Shown here piece by piece: positions 43,501 to 52,084 of a stretch of DNA of 52,761 bases. Location: assembly GCF_003719295.1 (NCBI RefSeq), contig NZ_RFLW01000002.1:1-52761 (forward strand), written 5' to 3'. This stretch comes from Haliea alexandrii (GTDB taxonomy: Bacteria > Pseudomonadota > Gammaproteobacteria > Pseudomonadales > Halieaceae). Each line of letters begins with the position of its first letter. The first letter of the stretch is position 1. The translations under genes were made by a program, and so were the position numbers. The notes under the pieces are model-generated. The model did no database searches. It saw only the letters and a program-made list of their open reading frames with translations, and was not told where the DNA came from.

Positions 43501-45198
43501 GTGGCAGACGCTTTCGACACCCTTGGCCATCGGCGCGCACTGCGTTTTTGGGGTTGGGGATATGCCGATGAGCATTTGGGCACGGCTGAAGAGGCGCGGC
43601 TCGCCGATCTCGTAACCCTGGTGGGCGGAGGCGCTGCGATAGCGCTGCCTCGGTTGAACGATGTGTCGCTTGCGCCATCTCGAGGCTCACCGCCCGATGC
43701 CCTGCGCGCTATCTGTTCTGCAACCCCTTATGATCGCATTACCCATGCACTGGGCAAATCCCTCGCTGACAGCCTGCGACTGTTGCAGCGCGCGTTGCCA
43801 GCGGCGCCTGACTGGGTGGCCTTTCCACGCGACGAAGCGCAGATAGAAGCGCTGCTCGACTGGGCCGGCAGCGCGCGGGCCGCGGTGATTCCGTTCGGCG
43901 GTGGCACCAGTGTTTGCGGCGGTGTGGAAGCGGATGTGTCGGGCGACTACAGCTGTGTGCTGGTGATCGATTTACAGTACCTGAACCGTGTCCTTGAGAT
44001 TGACCACAGCAGCCGCGCGGCGCTTATCGAGGGCGGCGCGTTGGGTCCTGAGCTGGAAGCGGCACTGAAGCCGGCGGGCCTCACGCTGCGCCATTTCCCC
44101 CAAAGCTTCCAGTTTTCCACGCTGGGCGGCTGGGTAGCCACGCGTGCCGGCGGCCATTACGCCACCCAGTACACGCACATCGATGATTTTGTCGAGAGCA
44201 TACGCATGCTCACACCCAGCGGCGTGCTGGAGACGCGCCGTCTGCCCGGCTCCGGTGCAGGGCCGTCACCCGACCGCCTGCTCATGGGCTCGGAGGGCAC
44301 GCTGGGCCTGATCACGCGTGCCTGGATGCGTGTGCAGGAGCGGCCACGCTTTCGTGCCTCCGCGAGTGTGCGTTTCCCGGGCATGGCGCAGGCCTGCAGC
44401 GCGGTGCGTGCTATCAGCCAGGCCGCCCTGTTCCCCAGCAACTGTCGGCTACTGGACCCCGCGGAAGCGCTGCTCAATGGGGTAGGAGATGGCGTATCTG
44501 CCCTGCTGGTGTTGGCGTTCGAGTCAGCCGATCACCCGCTGGACGCCTGGCTGGCGCGGGCGCTGGAGCTGGTGGCGGACCACGGTGGCAGCTGGGACAC
44601 TGAGGCGGCGCAACGCTCATTGCGGGGTGCGGAAAAGCCCGCGGTGGCTGAACACCGGCAGGGGGCGGCAGGTGCCTGGCGCGACCAGTTTCTGCGCGCA
44701 CCGTACTACCGCAACTACCTCACGCCGCGCGGAGTGATGGTGGATACCTTTGAAACGGCGATTACCTGGGACCGGTTTGAGGCCTTCTATGCGGGTGTGC
44801 GCGATGCGCTGGGCCGTGCGATTCGCGAGGTAACCGGCGTAGACGGTATGGTGACCTGTCGCTTCACTCATGTGTACCCCGATGGCCCGGCGCCGTATTT
44901 CAGTTTCTATGCGCACGGCACGGATTGCGGCGACATGCAGGCGATGCTGGGCCGTTGGCAGCATATCAAGCTGGCCGCGAACGCGGCGGTAACGAGCCTG
45001 GGGGGCACCGTGACCCACCACCATGCCGTGGGGCGGGACCACAGGCCCGGTGGCTATGACGAGCAGTCACCTCCCTTGTTCCGCGCTGCGTTCGCCGGCG
45101 CCCGCGCAGCGCTTGATCCCCAAGGCATGATGAACCCGGGTGTGTTGATCGATACACCGCAGCGCGGTGCTGTCGCGGGTGGCGTGTTGGGCAAGTAA
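43501..45198 (+). CDS. FAD-binding oxidase, alkyldihydroxyacetonephosphate synthase-like
   Basis: The 565-residue protein has the PCMH FAD-binding fold (VIPFGGGTSVCGGVEAD, YLNRVLEIDHSS, GGWVATRAGGHYATQYTHIDDFVE, GSEGTLGLITRAWMRVQ) and the C-terminal catalytic motif THHHAVGRDH, the HHH motif of alkyl-DHAP synthase that exchanges an acyl for an alkyl chain in ether lipid synthesis. RDQFLRAPYYRNYL and GxDGMVTCRFTHVYPDGPAPYFSFYAHG also agree. Bacterial homologues are frequent but often act in unknown oxidations, so ether-lipid function is not certain. The GTG start follows the previous stop by one base. Confidence 0.88.
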   Translation: MADAFDTLGHRRALRFWGWGYADEHLGTAEEARLADLVTLVGGGAAIALPRLNDVSLAPSRGSPPDALRAICSATPYDRITHALGKSLADSLRLLQRALPAAPDWVAFPRDEAQIEALLDWAGSARAAVIPFGGGTSVCGGVEADVSGDYSCVLVIDLQYLNRVLEIDHSSRAALIEGGALGPELEAALKPAGLTLRHFPQSFQFSTLGGWVATRAGGHYATQYTHIDDFVESIRMLTPSGVLETRRLPGSGAGPSPDRLLMGSEGTLGLITRAWMRVQERPRFRASASVRFPGMAQACSAVRAISQAALFPSNCRLLDPAEALLNGVGDGVSALLVLAFESADHPLDAWLARALELVADHGGSWDTEAAQRSLRGAEKPAVAEHRQGAAGAWRDQFLRAPYYRNYLTPRGVMVDTFETAITWDRFEAFYAGVRDALGRAIREVTGVDGMVTCRFTHVYPDGPAPYFSFYAHGTDCGDMQAMLGRWQHIKLAANAAVTSLGGTVTHHHAVGRDHRPGGYDEQSPPLFRAAFAGARAALDPQGMMNPGVLIDTPQRGAVAGGVLGK

Positions 45199-45221
45199 GG
45201 GGATTTTTGGCGCCGAAGGGC

Positions 45222-45250
45222 TTGACGAAGGGGGCTCTGATACCTATAGT
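45222..45250 (+). promoter_or_regulatory. Sigma-70 promoter of tRNA-Arg
   Basis: TTGACG (45222-45227) and TATAGT (45245-45250) are separated by exactly 17 bp, and the tRNA starts 13 bp later. The GC-rich stretch following the -10 (accgcccc) looks like a stringent-control discriminator. Confidence 0.72.
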
Positions 45251-45263
45251 ACCGCCCCTCAAC

Positions 45264-45340
45264 GCGCCTGTAGCTCAGCTGGATAGAGTACCTGGCTACG
45301 AACCAGGCGGTCGCACGTTCGAATCGTGCCAGGCGCGCCA
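45264..45340 (+). tRNA. tRNA-Arg (ACG)
   Basis: The 77-base gene folds as a complete cloverleaf. The acceptor arms are GCGCCTG (45264-45270) and CAGGCGC (45330-45336), the D arm contains AGCTCAGCTGGATAGAGT, and the anticodon stem CCTGG/CCAGG encloses CTACGAA with anticodon ACG at 45298-45300. The T arm reads CACGTTCGAATCGTG. A discriminator G and encoded CCA end it. ACG is normally deaminated to ICG to read CGU, CGC and CGA codons. It stands at the border to the lower-GC region. Confidence 0.97.
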
Positions 45341-45408
45341 ATTTCCTCAAGCAAATCAAGTGGTTAGGGGCTCTACCCAGGTAACGGGGGATGGGCCGAT
45401 ATTCACTA

Positions 45409-45511
45409 AACCCTGTTCATGATGCCAGCGGAACGCCGCATCGCGCATTCACAATGGGTCAGCAGCCTCAGCCTGTAATTCTCAAAGTTCCTGAATCCAT
45501 ACGCTCGCCGG
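45409..45511 (-). pseudogene. 3' relic of an ISL3-like transposase
   Basis: In the minus strand, directly after the HD-GYP stop (45514) and in the same frame, the text AYGFRNFENYRLRLLTHC can be read, then CECAMRRSAGIMNRV and a stop. The GFRNFENYRLR block is the typical C-terminal end of ISL3/IS204-type transposases. Nothing of the catalytic part is present, so it is a fragment. It fills the space between tRNA-Arg and the HD-GYP gene. Confidence 0.65.
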
Positions 45512-45513
45512 CT

Positions 45514-46605
45514 CTAGTCGTCCTTGAAGCGGGCGGCAATGGCGGCAAACTCGTCCTGCACGCGGAGAAACGCGTCAAATACCTCAGGATCGAAATGCGT
45601 TCCTCTGCCTTCTGTCATCATGGCGACGGCGGTCTCATGAGAGAAAGCGTCCTTGTAGACCCGTTTGCTGATCAGCGCGTCGTACACGTCGGCCACCGCC
45701 ATTAACCGTGCTGACAGGGGTATGGCTCTCCCGGCCAGGGCCTGAGGATAGCCCGATCCGTCCCACTTTTCCTGGTGAGATAGTGCGATTTCCTTGGCGC
45801 ATATGAGGAAATCGACCTCTGTACCCAAGGACTGTTCCGCTCGCACAATGGCCTCGTAGCCGATGGTTGTGTGAGTCTTCATGATCTCGAATTCTTCCGA
45901 TGTCAGCTTGCCTGGCTTCAGCAGAATAGCATCCGGGATTCCCACCTTGCCGATGTCGTGCAGCGGTGCAGATTTGTAGAGCAGTTCGATGTAGTCGGGG
46001 GTTAGCTGCTCTTGGAACGCGTGATGCTTGGCCAGCGTTTCGGCAATGCATTTGACATAGTTTTGGGTACGCAGGATGTGATTGCCGGTCTCGTTATCGC
46101 GTGTTTCTGCCATTGACGACATGGCCAATACAGTCACGTCCTGTATCGCACGCAGCTCCCGGGTGCGTCGAGAGACTTCCTCTTCAAGCGATTCCGCACG
46201 GTTTCTCAGGATGTCAGTCGCGACTTTCAATGCCAGGTGTGTTTGCAGGCGCGCCAGTAGCAGTGGAGGATTGATTGGCTTGTAGATATAGTCGACAGCA
46301 CCCAGATGCAGCCCCAGCTCCTCGTCGGCGACTTCGGTTTTGGCAGTGACGAACATGACGGGGATGTTTTCGGTGGCGCGGTCACTCTTTAGGCGTTTGA
46401 TCACCTCGTAGCCGTCCATTTCCGGCATCATCACGTCGAGGAGTATGACATCCGGTCTTTGGCCTGCACTGATCAGTTCGAACGCCCTTGGGCCGCTGTT
46501 TGCAATAATGACTCGATAGCGGTCTCGCAGGAGTTCAGAGAACAGGGCTAAATTCTGCGGCGTGTCGTCGACAACCATGATGGCCGCCTTGTCCGTATCG
46601 ATCAC
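45514..46605 (-). CDS. Response regulator with HD-GYP c-di-GMP phosphodiesterase output
   Basis: The 363-residue protein has a receiver domain (phosphoacceptor Asp57 in DVILLDVMMPEMDGY, plus DD at 13-14 and Lys in KPINPP), a helical linker and an HD-GYP domain: LLYKSAPLHDIGKVGIPDAIL, SHQEKWDGSGYP and ADVYDALISKRVYK. The HD and GYP residues are complete, so c-di-GMP hydrolysis is expected. Its start overlaps the hybrid kinase stop by 4 bp, marking it as the kinase's partner. The regulated process is unknown. Confidence 0.93.
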   Translation of the reverse strand: MIDTDKAAIMVVDDTPQNLALFSELLRDRYRVIIANSGPRAFELISAGQRPDVILLDVMMPEMDGYEVIKRLKSDRATENIPVMFVTAKTEVADEELGLHLGAVDYIYKPINPPLLLARLQTHLALKVATDILRNRAESLEEEVSRRTRELRAIQDVTVLAMSSMAETRDNETGNHILRTQNYVKCIAETLAKHHAFQEQLTPDYIELLYKSAPLHDIGKVGIPDAILLKPGKLTSEEFEIMKTHTTIGYEAIVRAEQSLGTEVDFLICAKEIALSHQEKWDGSGYPQALAGRAIPLSARLMAVADVYDALISKRVYKDAFSHETAVAMMTEGRGTHFDPEVFDAFLRVQDEFAAIAARFKDD

Positions 46606-49481
46606 GTTGTCGCTCCCTGCGTTCTTGCTTTTCTGCTGTTTGTCATATTGGTTCCAAGATAAGGTGCGATGAACGCATGCGCGGCGGCGAAATCATAGGT
46701 GTTCACGGCTTGACGCAGGGCGCGATGGGGGGGGCCAAGCAGCTTTTGCAACGAGGCTTCCTGTTGAGCGAGGCAGTCGATAGCGGCGGGGTCGCCTGCT
46801 GCCAGCAAGCGGGCCAGCTCGTTTATCATCGCGAGCGCTTCCTCCTCCAGTTGGATGTTCAAGGTCTGCGGGCGCGCGGTTGCGGCTTTTGTCTCTGCAG
46901 CCACAGTGTCCGGACGCGTGTTGGCCATCCACTGAAGCAGGGTTTGCTTCAGTAGCGACAAATCAAAGGGTTTGCCGATGAAGTCTACCATGCCCGCCTG
47001 CAGGCAGCGCTCCCGATCATGTGCGGACGCCATGGCGGTCAGGGCAATGATGGGGAGTTCCGATTGCCCCGGCAGCGCCGCCAGCTGCTCCGCGCAGGCC
47101 ACGCCATCCATGTCGGGCAGATCAATGTCCATCAGCACGCACTCGAAGGGCAGTTTGCTGTTGCGGACTGCAGCGAGAGCCTGCTCACCATCGTTTGCAG
47201 TGACAACCTCAAGGCCCAAACGGGTTAGCACTGCCTCGGCAACCATTCTGTTTAGCTCATTGTCCTCTACCAGCAGCAGTCGCTTGTTCTCAAGCCCGCT
47301 CGCGGGTGAGAGTTCTTGAGTATCGGCCACCGCACTGGCTGCCGAGAGCGAAGCCGGTTCCTGCAGGGATTCAAGCAGTGCACGCAGTCTGGAGGGGCTC
47401 ACAGGCTTGCTGAGGATGTCTGCAAAATCTGCAGGGTCCGAATCTTCCAGCACTTCGCTCCGGCTGTAGGCGCTGACGCAAATGAATACCGGATGCTGCG
47501 GTATATCTAAAGCAGCAACCTGACGGGAGACCTCAGCACCGTTCATGTTGGGCATATTCCAGTCGGTAAATACGAGCTCATAGGGCTTGCCGAGATTTGC
47601 CTGCGCCGTGATGGCGGCGATGGCTTCTGCGCCGTTGTCGCAGCTATCCACCTCCAGATGACACTGTGCAAGCATCCTCGACAGCACTTTGCTTGCGGTG
47701 CCGTTGTCGTCTACCACCAGCGCGCGCTTGCCGTAGAGGCTTTTCGGCGGCATTGCCTCTGCGGAATTCTCTGCGACGCACTTGAGCCTGGCCGAAAACC
47801 AGAATGTTGATCCCTGGCCGTAGCGGCTGCTTACGCCGACTTCGCCACCCATCATCTCCGCGAGATTTTTCACGATACTGAGACCGAGCCCTGAGCCCCC
47901 ATACTGCCGGTTGGTGCTTCGCTGACCTTGTTCGAAGGGTGCGAACAGGTGCGAGGCCTGCTCGTCGGTCAGCCCGATACCGGTATCCGTTACGGAGAAT
48001 TGCAGCGATTTGTACTCAACGCCGGCATCTTTGCAGCTGACCTTTACCAGCACATGCCCGCGACGAGTGAACTTGACAGCATTGCTGATGTAATTCAGAA
48101 GCGCCTGGCTCAGCCGTTGCTGGTCGCCGATGAAGGTCTTGCCGGCGCTGCAGTCGAGATCGAAAACAAGCTCAAGCTGTTTCGACAGAACACGGTCCTG
48201 CATTAGCAACGCAACATCATCCAGCAGCTTTTCCAGATCAAAGGCGTCTTCGTCGAGGGTCATTTTGCCAGCTTCGATCTTGCTGAAATCCAGAATTTCA
48301 TTGATGACATGTAGCAGGTGCTCGCCGGACAGCTGGATATTGTCAACCTGACTGCGTTGCTTGGGCGAGAGCTCTGTACTGCTGATGAGGTGAGCCAGCC
48401 CCATAATGGAATTCATGGGTGTACGAATTTCATGACTCATGTTGGCGAGGAAAACAGACTTCGCCCTGTTGGCTGTGTCGGCCTCGCGCCTGGCTGCGAG
48501 CAGCTCGATGGTTTGCTCGTCGACGAGACGATGCAGGTCGTCCCTGTGACGAGCGATCTCGGTCTTGAGTCGTTCATCTTCGGTTATGTCGACACCGGCT
48601 CCCCGGTAACCTTCAAACTCGCCGGTGGGCGCAAAGATCGGCTTACCGTGAATTTCGTGCCAACGCGTGCCGGTTTCGCTGGAAAATGAATAGCGGAGGA
48701 TAAAGGGCCTGTGCTGCGCGAGGTCTTCGAGCGTGATTTCCCAGGGCTTGCTGGGAGTGATCTCATCGATGAGCCACGGACAGACCCGATCCAGGGGCAG
48801 CGTACTGCCAAGGTTTCCGGGCTTCATGGTATTCAACAGGAAGCGGGAATTGGCATCCATCTCCCAAAACCAGTCGTTGGACAGTGTTGCAATGTCCTCA
48901 AAGCGCTCGAAAAGACTTTCTCTCGCGGATTCAGCCAAAATCCAGGGTCTGAAAACGAGACGATTGAGCAGTGCCATCAGGCTCAGCGTCAACGCTGCGC
49001 CGAGGGTTAATACCGCGATCATCAAAGGAAGACGGTCACGCAAGGATCGAGAAACCACAAAGCGCACAGGCCCCAGGCCCTCTGCAGTGGCGGTGGACTC
49101 TACACTCACAACCGGTGGCCGAAGATCCCCTCGCAATACGACGACCTGCTGCGATTCCAGTGCAGCGTGGATCTGAGTGCCCGCAACGGAGATGTCGGTC
49201 GCCAGTGTCCGCAGCACCTCCAGTTTGGATTCCAGGTCGATGGGCGGATCCTCCGACCACAGGCGCTCACTCATGTTGGTAAGTACCTTGGCTTCGGAGG
49301 CGAGGGTGGAGTTGAGGTAGGCGAACTGCCGCAAGGTGAAAATGCTGGGTGGAGCGAGGCAGATCAACAAAATGCCACAACCCACGACTATCCTGATGCG
49401 GCGAAAAAAGCGTTGCCTGGATAGGGTGGCCAGTGCGCCACTGTCAGGTGCCTGGGCAAAATGTGTAGCGCCATTGCTCAA
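46602..49481 (-). CDS. Hybrid sensor histidine kinase with PAS and two receiver domains
   Basis: The 959-residue protein starts with TM1 (~30-50), a short periplasmic loop, and TM2 (LPLMIAVLTLGAALTLSLMALL, ~150-172). Next come a PAS domain (~195-310), HisKA with SHEIRTPMNSI, HATPase (NYISNAVKFT, DTGIGLTDE, GGSGLGLSIV), receiver 1 (VFTDWNMPNMNG), receiver 2 (VLMDIDLPDMDG) and a C-terminal helical tail. No clear Hpt motif is seen in the tail. The start is TTG at 49479-49481; an in-frame stop 12 bases upstream excludes a longer form. That TTG lies inside the first copy of the 155 bp repeat. It couples to the HD-GYP regulator by a 4 bp overlap. Confidence 0.92.
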   Translation of the reverse strand: MSNGATHFAQAPDSGALATLSRQRFFRRIRIVVGCGILLICLAPPSIFTLRQFAYLNSTLASEAKVLTNMSERLWSEDPPIDLESKLEVLRTLATDISVAGTQIHAALESQQVVVLRGDLRPPVVSVESTATAEGLGPVRFVVSRSLRDRLPLMIAVLTLGAALTLSLMALLNRLVFRPWILAESARESLFERFEDIATLSNDWFWEMDANSRFLLNTMKPGNLGSTLPLDRVCPWLIDEITPSKPWEITLEDLAQHRPFILRYSFSSETGTRWHEIHGKPIFAPTGEFEGYRGAGVDITEDERLKTEIARHRDDLHRLVDEQTIELLAARREADTANRAKSVFLANMSHEIRTPMNSIMGLAHLISSTELSPKQRSQVDNIQLSGEHLLHVINEILDFSKIEAGKMTLDEDAFDLEKLLDDVALLMQDRVLSKQLELVFDLDCSAGKTFIGDQQRLSQALLNYISNAVKFTRRGHVLVKVSCKDAGVEYKSLQFSVTDTGIGLTDEQASHLFAPFEQGQRSTNRQYGGSGLGLSIVKNLAEMMGGEVGVSSRYGQGSTFWFSARLKCVAENSAEAMPPKSLYGKRALVVDDNGTASKVLSRMLAQCHLEVDSCDNGAEAIAAITAQANLGKPYELVFTDWNMPNMNGAEVSRQVAALDIPQHPVFICVSAYSRSEVLEDSDPADFADILSKPVSPSRLRALLESLQEPASLSAASAVADTQELSPASGLENKRLLLVEDNELNRMVAEAVLTRLGLEVVTANDGEQALAAVRNSKLPFECVLMDIDLPDMDGVACAEQLAALPGQSELPIIALTAMASAHDRERCLQAGMVDFIGKPFDLSLLKQTLLQWMANTRPDTVAAETKAATARPQTLNIQLEEEALAMINELARLLAAGDPAAIDCLAQQEASLQKLLGPPHRALRQAVNTYDFAAAHAFIAPYLGTNMTNSRKARTQGATT

Positions 49482-49628
49482 GGTTGGGTCAAGTCAGTCC
49501 GCGGGCAGGTGTGTAGTGGGGTAGGGCGGCACAAGTGTGCCGTGTGACGCGTGTAGAGGGAATGCCGGTGGGTAACTTTTTGTAACGGATGTGGCCGGGC
49601 GAACCTATGGGAGTCAGGTTTTGGGTAA
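49474..49628 (+). repeat. 155 bp direct repeat, copy 1
   Basis: This copy matches 52433-52585. The first 44 bases are identical, a ~20 base block differs, then ~65 bases (gccgtgtgacgcg... to ...ccgggcgaac) are identical, and after one mismatch 23 more agree up to ggttttgggtaa. It contains the TTG start of the kinase and ends right before the TonB-receptor relic, as copy 2 ends right before the TonB-receptor start. Confidence 0.95.
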
Positions 49629-49629
49629 T

Positions 49630-49768
49630 ATCGGCGTTTACCTGGCGCGCAGTCAGGGACTGAATCTGGAACTGCTCGACATTGAGCGTGTTGAGGTACT
49701 CAGAGGGCCCTCGCGGTGCGGTCAATTTTGTCACCCGCCTGCCTGAGTCGGGGGAGTGGGCGTTCCGA
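49630..49768 (+). pseudogene. TonB-dependent receptor plug-domain relic
   Basis: The plus strand reads GVYLARSQGLNLELLDIERV, EVLRGP, then after a frame change RGAVNFVTRLPESGEWAFR. In intact receptors the RGP is followed by about ten residues (QGTLYGRNT-type) before GGAVNFVTR; these are missing and one base shifts the frame. No signal peptide or barrel remains. It is a decayed gene with two deletions. Confidence 0.8.
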
Positions 49769-49802
49769 TGATGTCGCGCGTAAGCCCGTAGACCATGGGT
49801 TA

Positions 49803-49813
49803 CCCCCCCCCCC
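49803..49813. repeat. Run of 11 C (poly-G on the minus strand)
   Basis: The 11-base homopolymer starts at the break of the fatty acid hydroxylase relic. It may vary in length through slippage or sequencing error. Confidence 0.85.
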
Positions 49814-49970
49814 AGATGATCAGCACGCCACCGTGATTGCAATCGAGGTAGCGGACATTAGAGCCGTGGTGCCCCCAGAACTGGTAGAGCAGATTGATAC
49901 TGATCATGGTGGTGATCATCCCCACAACAAAGCCCAGTACGGGCAACCAGAGCGCGCGATCACCGTCAGG
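49812..49970 (-). pseudogene. Sterol desaturase/fatty acid hydroxylase relic
   Basis: The minus strand reads RALWLPVLGFVVGM, TTMISINLLYQFW, then GHHGSNVRYLDCNHGGVLIIW. In whole proteins of this family, YQFW is followed by IHTE and ~15 residues up to the HRVHHG motif, and IIW by DRLFGT. Here the middle part is lost and the reading frame ends in the C/G run. No start codon or ribosome site is seen upstream. It is therefore a fragment without function. Confidence 0.68.
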
Positions 49971-50272
49971 TTCAGAGGAGCGGCGAGCAACGTCAGGTCG
50001 TCGCTCATGACTTGCTGAACCGTCATTGGCAGGTCAGACATCGACAGTAACGTCACTCGCTAGGGGCTGGGCAGGCCAGAACACTAACGCTGCTGGCGGC
50101 GACGGAGAAGCCCTCATCAGGGACGGCAGTGTCAGTCGCCATTCCACCGAGATCGTTTGAAAGCGATCGTGAGAGCACTGATATGCTGTGGTGCGCCAGT
50201 AAAGCTGCAATTCACAGCAAACTTTTGACCTGATCAGCTTTGAGAGTAGTGGGCAGCTCGCGGACTGGGTCG
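49971..50272. other. Stretch without recognised gene
   Basis: I see no coding pattern or RNA gene here. It lies between the hydroxylase relic and the AraC gene stop and probably holds further decayed DNA. Short frames lack ribosome sites. Confidence 0.5.
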
Positions 50273-51256
50273 CTACCGTTTGGATTGCGCATCATCTCGC
50301 GCAGCCTGCGGCGTCGTTCCCGTCCAGTCTCGAAACGCTGGATAGAGCGAGTTCGGATCGTCATAGCCAATCAGGAAAGCGATTTCGGCAGTCGTCATTT
50401 GTGTATGAGCAAGGTAATACTTAGCGAGCTTAGCGCGGGTGGCGTCTAAAACTTCACGATAGGTCACCCCCTCTGCGTTCAAATGGCGCTGGACGGTTCT
50501 AGCGCTGGCACCTAAAGCCGTCGCCACCTCGGCAAGTTCGCTTCGACCGCTTGGGAGGAGTTCAACGAGCGCCGCCTGCACACGCTCCCTCATCGACGCT
50601 GACGCACCGCAATCAGCAAGTCGCTTTTCCAGAACTGGCTCTAAGAACTCCCACATAGCTGCGTCGGTCGTCACAATGGGGCATTGCACGTCCTCATGAT
50701 TAAAGACAACCCTGTAATTCGGGCCGCGCGTCACAGGCACTCCAAAGTAGGTCGAAAAGGCAGTCGATCTCGCCAGGTCAATGGGTGCCTCAACGCGCAT
50801 TGGAATGATTGGTCGGCGCGTCAGGTGACGCGCCAGACTTACCCACACCACGAGCTCTGCAACACCCCACAGCCGTGGTGGTATCTGCAAGCCGTTGACG
50901 TGACAGGTGGCAGCGAAACCGGCATCGCTCTCAATAATCAAGCGGCAGGGACCCATCAGCGGTTTATAGCGTTGAAACCTTCTCATAGCTTGCTCGAAGT
51001 TTTCAGAGCACATGGCCGCGAACAGCGCTGGGTCAAACATATCCAGCGTGACATTTTTACCTATCTGTAAAGCGAGGTCGGGCTGGTTAACTTCGGCCTC
51101 AAACGCGTCCCAGAGTGAAGCCCATGCGGTGACATCAATCAACACGGGATCATCCGCGAAAATCCCGACGGGCAACCCGGCCTTTCGCGCCAAAACCTCT
51201 GCAGATATATCAAATGCAGGCAAAATCACATGCCAGTAGCGCTCAATTCGAAACAT
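50273..51256 (-). CDS. AraC-family transcriptional regulator (arabinose-binding-like N-domain)
   Basis: The 327-residue protein has an N-terminal PF12625-type domain (MFRIERYWHVILPAFDISAEVLARKAGLP) and a C-terminal AraC helix-turn-helix (RSELAEVATALGASARTVQRHLNAEG, AKYYLAHTQMTTAEIAFLIGYDDPNSLYPAFRDWTGTTP). The second helix reads IAFLIGYDDPNSLYPAFRDWTG, the usual form of OruR/ArgR-like regulators. The ATG at 51256 is preceded by aaagggg; ATG 51319 would add 21 residues. GC content seems lower than in the left part of the window. Targets are unknown; neighbouring genes are the sorting-signal protein and the TonB receptor. Confidence 0.9.
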   Translation of the reverse strand: MFRIERYWHVILPAFDISAEVLARKAGLPVGIFADDPVLIDVTAWASLWDAFEAEVNQPDLALQIGKNVTLDMFDPALFAAMCSENFEQAMRRFQRYKPLMGPCRLIIESDAGFAATCHVNGLQIPPRLWGVAELVVWVSLARHLTRRPIIPMRVEAPIDLARSTAFSTYFGVPVTRGPNYRVVFNHEDVQCPIVTTDAAMWEFLEPVLEKRLADCGASASMRERVQAALVELLPSGRSELAEVATALGASARTVQRHLNAEGVTYREVLDATRAKLAKYYLAHTQMTTAEIAFLIGYDDPNSLYPAFRDWTGTTPQAARDDAQSKR

Positions 51257-51529
51257 TGAATTGCCCCTTTGATGATCTGATCCCTGTGTGTTGCTCCCTA
51301 TAGTACCCGCTAATGCCAATCAGAGCCGCAAGATCACCGGCGCGGCTGCGTAAGGTGGGTACAGGGTATCCATCCCGTGATGCCAGCATCCTCCAGCAGC
51401 TCTTGTCGGCTGGAACAGGGGGCATGTCACCTGATGGGCACCCATTGTCCATGGAGTCAGGCTTTGACGCCCCGCTTCCTCCACAGAATCCCGTAGCGTT
51501 GGATAGGGGGTATTGAGCCGAATAAGGAG
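51257..51529. promoter_or_regulatory. Intergenic region upstream of the AraC gene
   Basis: The 273 bases between the AraC start and the sorting-signal protein stop probably hold the AraC-gene promoter. I could not assign one. Short open frames on both strands here are unsupported. Confidence 0.35.
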
Positions 51530-52084
51530 TTACGCCTTGAGTTTGCGCAGCCCCAGAAGCCCTAAAAGAGAACCGAGGGCCATTAGTCCGTAGAAGGGCA
51601 GCGTTGGAACTGGAGTAGCGGGGTTAGCTGAGGAAGTTGTGCCGGGAGTAAACGTCAGAGTGGTCGCTGTTTCATTGAGATTGGCAATGGAAGAGCCGAC
51701 TGGAAAAATGTAGTTCAGGCCGTCTTCACTTTCACAGTCAAAATTCAGTTGTTCTTGAAAATCGGGTGACAGATCGGCGGTAGCGAGAGAGCAATCTGCC
51801 AACGTGAATGTGATAGTGCTACCAGGGACAAAACCGTCTGCAAAAACATTGCCACCCGAGATGGTCATAGTAAGTGAGAGGATAGCTCCCGTTCCACTAA
51901 CGCCAGTTGAGCCGACACTGCTTCCGACGGGAACAGTCTCATCATCCCATGTAAAGCTGCCTGTACCACTCTCACCATTGTCACCCGTAATAGCGAAGCT
52001 GTGCTGCTGGATAGCAGCTGACACCGCACCCGAGGTAAGTACAGCGACAAGCGCGAAACTGAGGCTACATGAAGCTTTTTTCAT
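51530..52084 (-). CDS. Secreted protein with C-terminal sorting signal (PEP-CTERM-like)
   Basis: The 184-residue product has a signal peptide (MKKASCSLSFALVAVLTSGAVSA) and a tripartite C-terminus: motif PVPTLPFYG, hydrophobic helix LMALGSLLGLLGL and basic end RKLKA. This is the layout recognised by exosortase- or rhombosortase-like enzymes. The central part is beta-rich and Thr/Ser/Gly-rich (SGTGSFTWDDETVPVGSSVGSTGVSGTG), suited to a surface protein. Composition is visibly more AT-rich than the rest. No sorting enzyme is in the window. The exact signal family cannot be named. Confidence 0.83.
   Translation of the reverse strand: MKKASCSLSFALVAVLTSGAVSAAIQQHSFAITGDNGESGTGSFTWDDETVPVGSSVGSTGVSGTGAILSLTMTISGGNVFADGFVPGSTITFTLADCSLATADLSPDFQEQLNFDCESEDGLNYIFPVGSSIANLNETATTLTFTPGTTSSANPATPVPTLPFYGLMALGSLLGLLGLRKLKA

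Noticed and set aside
51313-51516. 67-codon plus-strand frame between AraC and sorting-signal genes
   Set aside because: No ribosome site or family; composition gives no support.
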